From: AP-16 sp963755055
GTDB taxonomy: Bacteria; Pseudomonadota; Alphaproteobacteria; Rhizobiales; Xanthobacteraceae
Reading direction: 5' to 3'
Length of the DNA: 64,000 nt
Assembly: GCA_963755055.1 (NCBI GenBank)
Contig: CAVWIS010000009.1
Coordinates: 56,256-120,255, forward strand
Shown: piece by piece, positions 8,171 to 15,943 of the stretch
Position numbering within the stretch: position 1 is the stretch's first letter
Layout of the letters: every line of letters starts with the position of its first letter
The notes under the pieces: model-generated
The model's database searches: none
What the model was told of the DNA's origin: nothing
What the model saw: only the letters and a program-made list of their open reading frames with translations
Program-made: the position numbers and the translations under genes

Positions 8171-9266
8171 GGCGATATCCCTCAACCTCGGCGACGAAGG
8201 CCGCCGTCGCCTCGACGAGCTTTTCGCGCGCCGACAGCAAGGCGCCGCCGATCAGCAGCATCACGTCCGCCCCGTAGAAATCAAGCATCTCGGCCACCCG
8301 CTCGCGCGTCATTCCGCCGGCCGGCACCGGCACGCTGGGGCGCAACCCGTCGCGCTCAGCCAACGCGGTCTCGGCCAGCAGCCGGCACATATGTGGGGAG
8401 TAGCCGAACCGTCCGCCATGGTTGGGAAATACCAGGGCGTCGGCGCCGATCATGCGGAAAATCCTGCCGAACAGCAGGTGGGGCGAGATGCGTGCCGCGC
8501 CCGCCATGGTCGGGTGGGCGATGAAGGCGATATCGGGATTCTCCCGCACCAATGTGAGCATGTTCGACAGCCCGGCGATCATCGGGGCAATGAGCACGCT
8601 GTCGAGACCGGCATTGCGCGCGGCCGCGATCTGGCGGCGAAGCTGATCCAGGTCGCCGGAAATGCTCGGCACATAGCGGCTGAGGCGGCCGCTCGCCCGC
8701 GCGACCGCACGCAGCGCGCTCGCCACGGCCTCGACCCGCTCGGCGAACGGCGAATAGGCCTGATCGGCGAGACCATGGTCATCCTTGATGTAGTCGACGC
8801 CACCCTGGGCGAACCGCGCTGCCAGCGCGGCGAGGCGGACCGGCGGCAGGCCCTGCGGCTTGAGCGCAGTGCAGGTGAGCGCGCGGCGGCCGGCGCCCAC
8901 CCTCCGGCGCAAATCGTGCAGGCCGTGTCGCGGCCCGCCGAATGATCTCACGAGCTCGGTCGGGAACGCCACATCGTGCAGGACGACGTCGTCCTGCAGG
9001 GACGAATTGCCGAACAGCATGTTGAGAAGCTGCCCGGGATCCTCGCCGGCAGTTTGCGCGGCCAGTCGCACGCGCACCTCGAACAGACCATCCTCCAGCT
9101 GCGCGATGGCCTCAACGCGGCCGACGATCTCGGCAAGCACGTGCTCGTCGTCGATCGCCTCGACCGGCATCTCCACGCTTTGCTCGACCGCGATGGCGCG
9201 GGCGCGCGCCGCGATCGCGCGCGCCTCGCTGCGGACCAGGTAGATGACGTCGAGATCAGCCGACAT
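8163..9266 (-). CDS. RuBisCO-like protein (form IV, RuBisCO large-chain family)
   Basis: A 367-residue member of the RuBisCO large-chain family. It keeps the lysine of the loop TALKPQG (Lys136), a carbamylation-site-like motif IKDDH (Lys161), a PAGGM loop and a LLIGGALL phosphate-loop equivalent. The glutamate of the canonical Lys-x-Asp-Glu metal site is His164 and the N-terminal domain is short, so it is not a CO2-fixing RuBisCO. Family members enolise or isomerise sugar phosphates (methionine salvage, methylthioadenosine shunt) or process apionate derivatives. Start chosen at ATG 9266; the 12-residue in-frame extension lacks a better ribosome site. First gene of a pair with the cupin. Confidence 0.85.
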   Translation of the reverse strand: MSADLDVIYLVRSEARAIAARARAIAVEQSVEMPVEAIDDEHVLAEIVGRVEAIAQLEDGLFEVRVRLAAQTAGEDPGQLLNMLFGNSSLQDDVVLHDVAFPTELVRSFGGPRHGLHDLRRRVGAGRRALTCTALKPQGLPPVRLAALAARFAQGGVDYIKDDHGLADQAYSPFAERVEAVASALRAVARASGRLSRYVPSISGDLDQLRRQIAAARNAGLDSVLIAPMIAGLSNMLTLVRENPDIAFIAHPTMAGAARISPHLLFGRIFRMIGADALVFPNHGGRFGYSPHMCRLLAETALAERDGLRPSVPVPAGGMTRERVAEMLDFYGADVMLLIGGALLSAREKLVEATAAFVAEVEGYRHG

Positions 9267-9429
9267 GACTACTGCCTTGAAGGAAAGCGCAACCGACCGC
9301 AAGCCGGGGCGCTGACCACACGGATCGCGTGGCCCCCATGCTGCGACCCGCCTTGTGATCGCCGCCTTGTGCGAGCTACGCTCGCTGCAGGCCGCGCGAC
9401 GACGGCCGCCACGTCAAGGGAGGAGATGC

Positions 9430-10026
9430 ATGAGCGCGGCGAAAGCCCGCGGCGCGCAACCGTCGGCGGTTGCTTGCCGGGAGGCGACCCGGCGCGAGTT
9501 TCTCGCCACGGCTTCGGCCCTCGGTCTCGGTCTGGCATCCGTTCCGACGCATGCCGAGCCGGCGGACGAGCGACCCAAGCCGGGTGACCTTCTCGTCGCC
9601 CTCGACAGCGAGACGCCGGTCGCGCTGCAGCCGAAGGACATCGCCGAGGGGGCGCGCCAGGTGCTGGCCTGGCCGATGGATCCGGCGGAAAAAATCGTGC
9701 GCCGCGGCTCCCGGCTCAACAAGGTGCTGCTCTTGCGCCTCGATCCGACGACCTTGGTCGGCGACACGCGGGAGCGCGCCGCCGATGGCGTGCTCGCCTA
9801 TTCGGCGATCTGTCCGCATGCGGGCTGCGAGATCACGGCCTGGCTCGAGGACCGAAAAATCCTCGAGTGCCCGTGTCATTCCTCTCACTACGACCCGCGC
9901 GAGGCGGGCGCGGTGATCGACGGCCCGACCATGCGCGCCTTGCCGGCGCTGCCGCTGAAAATTCTTGACGGCAAGCTGGTGGTGGCGAGGCCGTTCACCA
10001 GCAGGCCCGGCATCGTCCAGACCTGA
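9430..10026 (+). CDS. Tat-exported Rieske 2Fe-2S protein
   Basis: A 198-residue electron-transfer protein. A twin-arginine signal (TRREFLATA) is followed by a hydrophobic stretch and PTHA, so it is folded in the cytoplasm and exported. The Rieske cluster ligands are Cys128 and His130 (CPHAGC) and Cys147 and His150 (CPCHSSHYD), with Cys133 and Cys149 placed for the usual stabilising disulfide. GGGAGGAG precedes the ATG. It sits 94 bases upstream of the PQQ dehydrogenase in the same direction and could take electrons from it, an unusual partner since cytochrome c is customary. Confidence 0.9.
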   Translation: MSAAKARGAQPSAVACREATRREFLATASALGLGLASVPTHAEPADERPKPGDLLVALDSETPVALQPKDIAEGARQVLAWPMDPAEKIVRRGSRLNKVLLLRLDPTTLVGDTRERAADGVLAYSAICPHAGCEITAWLEDRKILECPCHSSHYDPREAGAVIDGPTMRALPALPLKILDGKLVVARPFTSRPGIVQT

Positions 10027-10120
10027 CGATCGACGGTGGACGATAGGGCTCGATGGAAATTGGGAGCAGCTGCAACGACAACCAGGCAAGAAGCCGGCTG
10101 GGAGACAAGGGGAGGATCAC

Positions 10121-11893
10121 ATGACAAGGACACTCACCAAGATCGTCGGCGCGAGCATCGTCGTTCTGGGCGCCAGCATCTGCGGCGCCGAGGCGCAACA
10201 GACCGTGCAACCGGCCTCGCTCACGCCGACGTCCGGACCGCTGGCGGCGGTGCTGCAGAACTACGCGGCGGTGACCGCGGAGCGGCTGAGCAAGCCCGAG
10301 GACGCCAACTGGCTGTTGTTCCGGCGCACCTATGACGGCTGGGGCTACAGCCCGTTGGCGGACATCACCAGCGAGAATGTCGGCCGCCTGGCGCCGGTAT
10401 GGAGCTTCACCACCAGCCAGGTCGAAGGCCATCAGGCGCCTCCGATGGTCAATAACGGCGTGATGTTCGTGGCCACGCCGGGCAACCAGCTGCTGGCGCT
10501 GGAAGCCAAGACCGGCGCGCTGTTGTGGCGCTACAAGCGGCCGATCCCGGAGGACATGACGCAGCTGCACCCGACCAGCCGCGGCGTCGGCCTGTGGGGC
10601 GACAAGGTGTTCTTTGCGGCGACCGAAGCCAACCTGGTGGCGCTCGATGCCAGGACCGGCAAGGAGGTGTGGACCGCCAAGGTCGAGGACTACAAAAAGG
10701 GCTACTACCTGTCGCTCGCCCCGCTGGTGGTCGACGGCCGGGTGATGGTCGGCGTCTCCGGCGGCGAGTTCGGCGTGCGCGGGTTCGTCGCCGCCTACGA
10801 TGCGGAAACCGGCAAGGAGGTCTGGAAGACCTTCATGGTTCCCGAGCCCGGCCAGCCCGGCAGCGAGACCTGGCCGAAGGGCGATCAATGGAAGACCGGT
10901 GGCGGCTCGGTCTGGGTGACCGGCACCTACGATCCCGAGACCAACCTGTCGTTCTGGGGCACCGGCAATGGCGGCCCGTGGATGGGCGACCAGCGGCCGG
11001 GCGACAATCTCTATACCTCGTCGGTCGTCGCCCTCGACAGCAAGACCGGGCAGATCAAGGGGCACTTCCAGTATCACCCGAACAATTCGTGGGACTGGGA
11101 CGAGGTTTCTCCGCCGATCCTGCTCGACTACCGTCACGACGGTCGCAACGTGAAGGGTCTCGTGAACGTCGCCCGCAACGGCTACCTGTGGCAGCTCGAG
11201 CGCACCGCCGACAAGATCAACTTCGTCGCTGGACAGCCCTTCGTCCGGCAGAACGTGTTCAAGTCCCTCGATCCGAAGACCGGCAGGCCCGACATCGACC
11301 CGGCACGCAAGCCGGCGACCGGCAAGACCGTGGAATTCTGCCCCGGCCTGTGGGGCGGCAAGGACTGGCCGCCGGTCGCCTACAGCCCGCAGACCCGACT
11401 GCTGTACATCCCGGCGAACGAGAATCTCTGCTCGGAGCTCACCGGCGGCGACGTCAAGTATGTTCCGGGCGAGCGCTATGTCGGGGTTGCCAAGAACGTG
11501 CTCACCATGGTGGCGGGAGCCGATCATTTCGGCGAGCTGCAGGCCTGGGACATGGACTCAGGCAAACGCGTGTGGACCACCAATCTGCCGACGCAGAACT
11601 GGGGCCCGGTGCTCGCCACCGGCGGCGGCCTCCTGTTCGCCGGCGGCACCAGCGACCACAAGTTCCGCGCCTTCGATGCCAAGAGCGGAAAAATCCTCTG
11701 GGAGTTCCCGACCTCGTCCGGGATCACCGGCGTGCCCAGCACGTTCCAGGTGGACGGCAAGCAATACGTGGCGGTGCAGTCCGGCTGGGGCGTCGACGGC
11801 GCCCGCATGCAGTCGCGCCTGAACCTGCTGTTCCCCGGAAAATATCCCGACGTCCCGCAGGGCGGTGCCGTCTGGGTATTCGCGATCAAATAG
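10121..11893 (+). CDS. PQQ-dependent alcohol dehydrogenase-like quinoprotein with Asp-x-Asp site
   Basis: A 590-residue periplasmic quinoprotein with an N-terminal signal peptide ending near GAEA and an eight-bladed propeller of PQQ repeats (for example LLALEAKTGALLW and VAAYDAETGKEVW). The metal-binding GTGNGGPW and the catalytic Asp325 in NSWDWDEV are present. Asp327 two residues later is the extra acidic ligand that in XoxF, ExaF and PedH marks lanthanide use. There is no vicinal Cys-Cys pair, so it is not a classical methanol or ethanol dehydrogenase. GGGGAGGA precedes the ATG. It oxidises an alcohol or aldehyde of unknown identity; the Rieske protein upstream is its likely acceptor. Confidence 0.88.
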   Translation: MTRTLTKIVGASIVVLGASICGAEAQQTVQPASLTPTSGPLAAVLQNYAAVTAERLSKPEDANWLLFRRTYDGWGYSPLADITSENVGRLAPVWSFTTSQVEGHQAPPMVNNGVMFVATPGNQLLALEAKTGALLWRYKRPIPEDMTQLHPTSRGVGLWGDKVFFAATEANLVALDARTGKEVWTAKVEDYKKGYYLSLAPLVVDGRVMVGVSGGEFGVRGFVAAYDAETGKEVWKTFMVPEPGQPGSETWPKGDQWKTGGGSVWVTGTYDPETNLSFWGTGNGGPWMGDQRPGDNLYTSSVVALDSKTGQIKGHFQYHPNNSWDWDEVSPPILLDYRHDGRNVKGLVNVARNGYLWQLERTADKINFVAGQPFVRQNVFKSLDPKTGRPDIDPARKPATGKTVEFCPGLWGGKDWPPVAYSPQTRLLYIPANENLCSELTGGDVKYVPGERYVGVAKNVLTMVAGADHFGELQAWDMDSGKRVWTTNLPTQNWGPVLATGGGLLFAGGTSDHKFRAFDAKSGKILWEFPTSSGITGVPSTFQVDGKQYVAVQSGWGVDGARMQSRLNLLFPGKYPDVPQGGAVWVFAIK

Positions 11894-11895
11894 TT

Positions 11896-12234
11896 TCAGC
11901 GCTCGCCAAACCGCTCCGCCGGCGGCGCGATCTCGGTGACGAGGTCGCGCCGCAAGTTCTTGTTGGACAAGGGCGCGAGAACGATCTCGCGCGGCTCGAG
12001 ACGGGCCGTGCAGGCATAGACGGTGCGGCCGTCGAGCTCGATCATGCATTCCTTGCAGGCATTGGCATTGATGCAGGAGAACCGGATGGCGAGCGTCGGA
12101 TCCTTTTGCGAGCGGATCCAGCGCAAGCCGTCGAGCACCGACTGGCCGGGCTCGAACGGGACCGCAAATGTGTCCCAATGGCCTATCGCCCGGTCGACGC
12201 CACGCCAGATCTTCAGGATCGCGGTCTCGCTCAT
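11896..12234 (-). CDS. 2Fe-2S-only small subunit of a fumarate-reductase-like complex
   Basis: A 112-residue protein matching only the N-terminal ferredoxin domain of SdhB/FrdB. Cluster cysteines occur in SCINANACKEC and in VYAC. The first spacing is Cys-x5-Cys-x2-Cys rather than the usual Cys-x4-Cys. The C-terminal domain that normally binds 4Fe-4S and 3Fe-4S is absent. ATG 12234 overlaps the flavoprotein stop (ATGA), so the two are translated together. It converges on the PQQ dehydrogenase with two bases between stop codons. It probably relays electrons to or from the flavoprotein. Confidence 0.82.
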   Translation of the reverse strand: MSETAILKIWRGVDRAIGHWDTFAVPFEPGQSVLDGLRWIRSQKDPTLAIRFSCINANACKECMIELDGRTVYACTARLEPREIVLAPLSNKNLRRDLVTEIAPPAERFGER

Positions 12235-13925
12235 TGGGCGGCGAGCTCCGGGGCGCGCGGCGTGCTCGACCAGACAAGATGCCCGTCGCTCAGGCGCGCG
12301 ACCTGATTGAGGCGCCATTCGGCAAGCATGCCGGGAAAATCCTCGCGCTGGTGGGCGCCGCGGCTTTCGGTGCGCGCGAGCGCCGCCTCGGCGACGGTGC
12401 GCGCCACCAGCAGCATGTTGCGCAGGTCGAGCCATTCGAGCCGGCTGAGATCGAACGGCGCGGCTTGTCCGAACGGGCGCTCGCCGAGCTCCGCGGTGAG
12501 CGCCGCAATGGTACCGAGCGCGCGAACAAGTTTTTCGGCGGTTCGCAGCGGGCCGACGTCGTCCGCCATGACGGCCTGCAGCGTCTCGATCAGTTTGGCC
12601 GTGTTGGGCGATGAAGCGGGTCGCTCCGACTCGATGAGATCGACTGCCGGGCGGGCTGCATCCGGCCGGAACGCCTGGGTCATCCGGCTGGCGTACGCGG
12701 CCGCACTGCGTCCGGCGCGGCGGCCGAACACCAGGGCCTCGGTGACGGCGTTGCCCGACAGCCGATTGGCGCCGTTGGCGCCGCCCACCGCCTCGCCCGC
12801 CATGTAGAGGCCGGGCAATGCGGTCGCCATGGTGGCATCGGCCGCAACCCCGCCCATGTGATAGTGGGCGATCGGCGCAACCTCAACGGCCATCCGGGTG
12901 AGATCGATGCCGTTGGCGGCGAGGCGGTCGATCACCGGACCGAAGGCGTCGCGCAACTGCGCCTCCGGGCAGTGCTCGAAGCTCAGATAGGCGCCGCCAT
13001 GGGGCGAGCCGCGGCCGGCCTCGACCTCCTTGACGATCGCATAGGTGGCGATGTCGCGGGTGAGCACATAGGCGCCGGATTCGTCAGAACCCCAGCGCGA
13101 GGTGAACTCCTCGCGGTTGCCGTTGAGCAGGCGGCCTCCGAGCTTGTAGCGAAACGGATCCCACATGATCGGGTCCATGCCGATCAGCCGCGGCGCGAGG
13201 TGGCCGATCGGAAAGAACTGGACGAACTCCATGTCGGTGAGCGGCGCGCCGGCGCGTAGCGCCAGCGCATAGCCGTCGCCGCCCATATTGGCCGAGGCGC
13301 TGTTGCGCCGGTAGAGCCGGGTGAGCCCGCCGGTCGCCAGCACGGTGGCCTTGGCCGCGATGGTGACCGCAGCGCCGGAGGCCACATGCAGTGCCACCGC
13401 GCCGCTGATCCCGTCGCCGTCGCGCACGAGGTCGACCACCGCGAGATCGCCGGCCTTGCGGATATGCTCCGTCCGGTTGACCGCGGTGCGCAAGGTTTTC
13501 GACACCGCCGGACCGGTATTGAGAAAATCCACGTAGACGCAGCGCGGCCGGTCGTGCCCGGGGGCCATCGCCTGGACGATGCGGCCATCCCGGCGCGCCC
13601 AGCCGACGCCCCAAGTGTCCATCTCGCCGATGCAGTCGGACGCCTCCTCGCACAACAGCCGCGCCAGCGGCTCGTCGGCGAGGCCGCGCCCGGCACGAAG
13701 GGTATCGTCGAGATGATGGCTCCAGTGGTCCGGCGTCTCCGACCCCAGCGCCACCGCCACCGTCATCTGCGCCATCACGGTGGCGCCGCCGCGCCCGATC
13801 AGGCTGCGGTCGACGAGGAGCACGCGACAACCGGCCCGCGCCGCCTCGATCGCCGCGTACATGCCGGCGGCGCCCGAGCCGATCACCAGCACGTCGGTCT
13901 CGGCATGCATGGAGGCTGGCGGCAT
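12231..13925 (-). CDS. FAD-dependent fumarate reductase/succinate dehydrogenase-type flavoprotein
   Basis: A 564-residue cytoplasmic flavoprotein of the FAD_binding_2 family. It has the dinucleotide motif VIGSGAAGM at the N-terminus, HYHMGGV (the FAD-linking and active-site loop region) and GGANGANRLSGNA near the C-terminus, plus the helical succinate-dehydrogenase C-terminal domain. No membrane anchor gene is nearby. ATG 13925 is used; ATG 13910 is equally possible and neither has a strong ribosome site. It is coupled to a minimal 2Fe-2S protein, so it is likely a soluble reductase or dehydrogenase of a dicarboxylate-like substrate, not respiratory complex II. Confidence 0.85.
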   Translation of the reverse strand: MPPASMHAETDVLVIGSGAAGMYAAIEAARAGCRVLLVDRSLIGRGGATVMAQMTVAVALGSETPDHWSHHLDDTLRAGRGLADEPLARLLCEEASDCIGEMDTWGVGWARRDGRIVQAMAPGHDRPRCVYVDFLNTGPAVSKTLRTAVNRTEHIRKAGDLAVVDLVRDGDGISGAVALHVASGAAVTIAAKATVLATGGLTRLYRRNSASANMGGDGYALALRAGAPLTDMEFVQFFPIGHLAPRLIGMDPIMWDPFRYKLGGRLLNGNREEFTSRWGSDESGAYVLTRDIATYAIVKEVEAGRGSPHGGAYLSFEHCPEAQLRDAFGPVIDRLAANGIDLTRMAVEVAPIAHYHMGGVAADATMATALPGLYMAGEAVGGANGANRLSGNAVTEALVFGRRAGRSAAAYASRMTQAFRPDAARPAVDLIESERPASSPNTAKLIETLQAVMADDVGPLRTAEKLVRALGTIAALTAELGERPFGQAAPFDLSRLEWLDLRNMLLVARTVAEAALARTESRGAHQREDFPGMLAEWRLNQVARLSDGHLVWSSTPRAPELAAQ

Positions 13926-13941
13926 CGCTCGAGGCCCGCAA

Positions 13942-13983
13942 CTACAGCACATCCCGATCAGACGTGATCGGGATGCGCTGTAG
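13942..13983. repeat. 19-base palindrome beside the flavoprotein start
   Basis: CTACAGCACATCCCGATCA (13942-13960) is followed after four bases by its inverse with a single mismatch (13965-13983). It lies just upstream of the flavoprotein, so it could be a dispersed palindromic element, an operator or a bidirectional terminator. No T-tract follows on either side. Confidence 0.75.
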
Positions 13984-13995
13984 AATCGTTGAGTG

Positions 13996-14044
13996 GCGCA
14001 TGTTCTCGTCGGCGAACCGGTGTCTGCTTCGCCGGGACATGCGC
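13996..14044. repeat. 49-base GCGCATG palindromic element, copy 1
   Basis: The element starts GCGCATGTTC and ends GGACATGCGC, with a central GGCGAACCGG and CTTCGCC. A second 49-base copy with the same ends is at 53816-53864. This fits the palindromic intergenic family widely seen in Bradyrhizobium. It fills the gap between the binding-protein stop and the flavoprotein upstream region. Confidence 0.85.
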
Positions 14045-14049
14045 TAACC

Positions 14050-14847
14050 TCAGTCGGCCGGCGAGGGCGGGGCGACGGCGGCGTCCGCCTGGCCGCTCGC
14101 CGCCAGCGCCCGGGCGACGAAGCCGGAGGCCTTCATCTCCTCGACGAATTTCCGCGCGTAGCGGTAGCCGGCGTCGCGGCCCTTGGGGACGGCCATCGCC
14201 TGCTCGATCGACATGAAGCGGCCCGCCATCACCCGCACGCCGGGATCGGTCTTGGCGTAGTCGACCAGCGGCTGCTTGACGCCGGCCGCGGCCTCGAGCC
14301 GGTCTGCCGTGAACATCCGGATCGATGCCGCCGGGCCTTCGCCGCGGATCAGCTTGGCGTGCTTGATCGCGCGGGTGAGGTAGAGGTCATAGGCGCTGCC
14401 CCGCCCGACCGCGATCCGCACTCCGTCGCGGTCGACGTCCTCGATCGTCTGCAGCGGCGAATCCTTCGGCACCATGTAGGTGCCCTCGATCACCACATAG
14501 GGCGCGGTGAAATCGATCTCGGCGGCGCGCACCGGGTCGATCGCCAGGAAACCGATGTCCCAGACGCCGTTCTTGAGCGCATCCGTCACCTTGCCTGCGG
14601 CGTCGAAGGTGACGAACTCGATGGCCAGACTGAGCCGCCGGGCAAGATCGCGGGCGAGTTCGGCGGAAACGCCCCTTGGGTCGTCGCCCGGGCCACGCTG
14701 GGCGAGCACCGTGTTGCCGAAATTGATCGCGACGCGCAGCTTGCCGGTCGGCGCGAGCGATTTCACCACGTCGGATGGAATATTGTCTGCCATGGCGCTG
14801 GTCACTCAGGACAAGAGGAGAACGAGCCGCGCCAGGGCCTTGACCAT
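14050..14847 (-). pseudogene. Periplasmic solute-binding protein (family 3) with in-frame stop in the signal peptide
   Basis: The mature part matches amino-acid-type ABC binding proteins (GKLRVAINFGN, GVWDIGFLAIDP, IDFTAPYVVIEG). Upstream in the same frame, ATG 14847 with GGGAG before it begins a perfect signal-peptide core (MVKALARLVLLLS). TGA at 14806-14808 then interrupts it, before VTSAMADN, whose AMA would be the cleavage site. Restarting at GTG 14805 or ATG 14793 would give a protein without an export signal. So this is a nonsense mutation, a sequence error, or a recoded stop. No permease or ATPase genes adjoin it. Confidence 0.75.
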
Positions 14848-14928
14848 GATCAAAACTCCCGGAGCCGATGCGATGGCGAGAGAGTAGCGCATGGCGCCCC
14901 GATCGCACAATGTTCCGGCTCCGATCCG

Positions 14929-15738
14929 TCACACCGGGCAGTCGGGAGAAAAGTTCGGCTTGCGCTTCTCCAGATGCGAGGCGAGACCCTCGCGCACCTC
15001 GGCGCCGGCGAATCCCAGCATCTCCAGGGCGGTGGAGGTATCGAAGATCGGCCCCGCCATGCGCAGCCAGTTGTTGAGCGCATACTTGGTCCAGCGGATC
15101 GCGCTGGGGGCGCCGGCGGCGAGCTCGCCGGCGATCTCCAGCGCGGTCGCCTGCAGCTTGTCGTCGTCCACGCACAGCGAGACGAGGCCGATGCGCTCGG
15201 CCTCCTCGCCGGCGATCGGCCGGCAGGTCATGAGATAATATTTCGCCTTGGCGAGGCCGCACAGCAGCGGCCAGATGATGCAGGCGACATCGCCCGCCGC
15301 GACGCCGAGGCGGGTGTGCCCGTCGACGATCCGCGCCGACCGGCCGGCGATCGACACGTCGGCCAGGATGCCGACGACCAGCCCGGCGCCGACCGCCACG
15401 CCGTTGATGGCGGACACGATCGGCTTGTTGCAGTTGATCACGTTGTAGACGAGGTCCTTGGCCTCCTTCCAGGTCGCCATGCGCACCGAGGGATCGTCGA
15501 GGATCTGCCGGATCAGCTCGAAGTCGCCGCCCGCCGAAAACGCTTTTCCGGCCCCGGTGACGATCACCGCGCTGACGTCGCGGTCGGCATCGATGTCGCG
15601 CCAGATATTGGTGAGCTGGGTGTGGGTCTCGGCGTCGACCGAATTGTAGGTCTCGGGCCGGTTGAAGGTGATCCGCAGCAGGCGCGGAGCGGGAAAGTCG
15701 ATCTGCAGCCTCGTGTAGCGATGATAACGGTCGGTCAT
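14929..15738 (-). CDS. Enoyl-CoA hydratase/isomerase family protein
   Basis: A 269-residue crotonase-fold enzyme acting on an acyl-CoA. The oxyanion-hole segments are visible as KAFSAGGDF and AVGAGLVVGILAD. The usual catalytic glutamates of enoyl-CoA hydratase are not obvious: the second region reads GHTRLGVAAGD, so hydratase activity itself is uncertain and isomerase or other crotonase chemistry is possible. The start is ATG 15738 (MTDRYHRYT), with GAGGGAG about 13 bases upstream. It stands alone; the next gene is divergent. Confidence 0.87.
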   Translation of the reverse strand: MTDRYHRYTRLQIDFPAPRLLRITFNRPETYNSVDAETHTQLTNIWRDIDADRDVSAVIVTGAGKAFSAGGDFELIRQILDDPSVRMATWKEAKDLVYNVINCNKPIVSAINGVAVGAGLVVGILADVSIAGRSARIVDGHTRLGVAAGDVACIIWPLLCGLAKAKYYLMTCRPIAGEEAERIGLVSLCVDDDKLQATALEIAGELAAGAPSAIRWTKYALNNWLRMAGPIFDTSTALEMLGFAGAEVREGLASHLEKRKPNFSPDCPV

Positions 15739-15943
15739 TGCTCTGGCGCTCCCTCTGCGGTCGAAAGCTCTTTGATACCATCGGCGATTGGCGGCACGGA
15801 TGGGCAATCCGGCGCCGGAGATTTCAGTATTTCGCATCATTTGACCGGTGGAGGTAATCGAAAGTTAAGCATTCCGGCTCGATCGTATCTCGGATCGGGA
15901 CGCCCGGACGGCGCCCGATCGAGTTGCGTAAGGAAAGACAGTC

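Noticed and set aside
8163..9266. True CO2-fixing RuBisCO
   Set aside because: The metal-site glutamate is replaced by His, the N-terminal domain is short and no small subunit or phosphoribulokinase gene is near.
10121..11893. Classical methanol dehydrogenase (MxaF/XoxF)
   Set aside because: No adjacent Cys-Cys pair and no cytochrome or MxaJ-like neighbours; only the Asp-x-Asp site is shared with XoxF.
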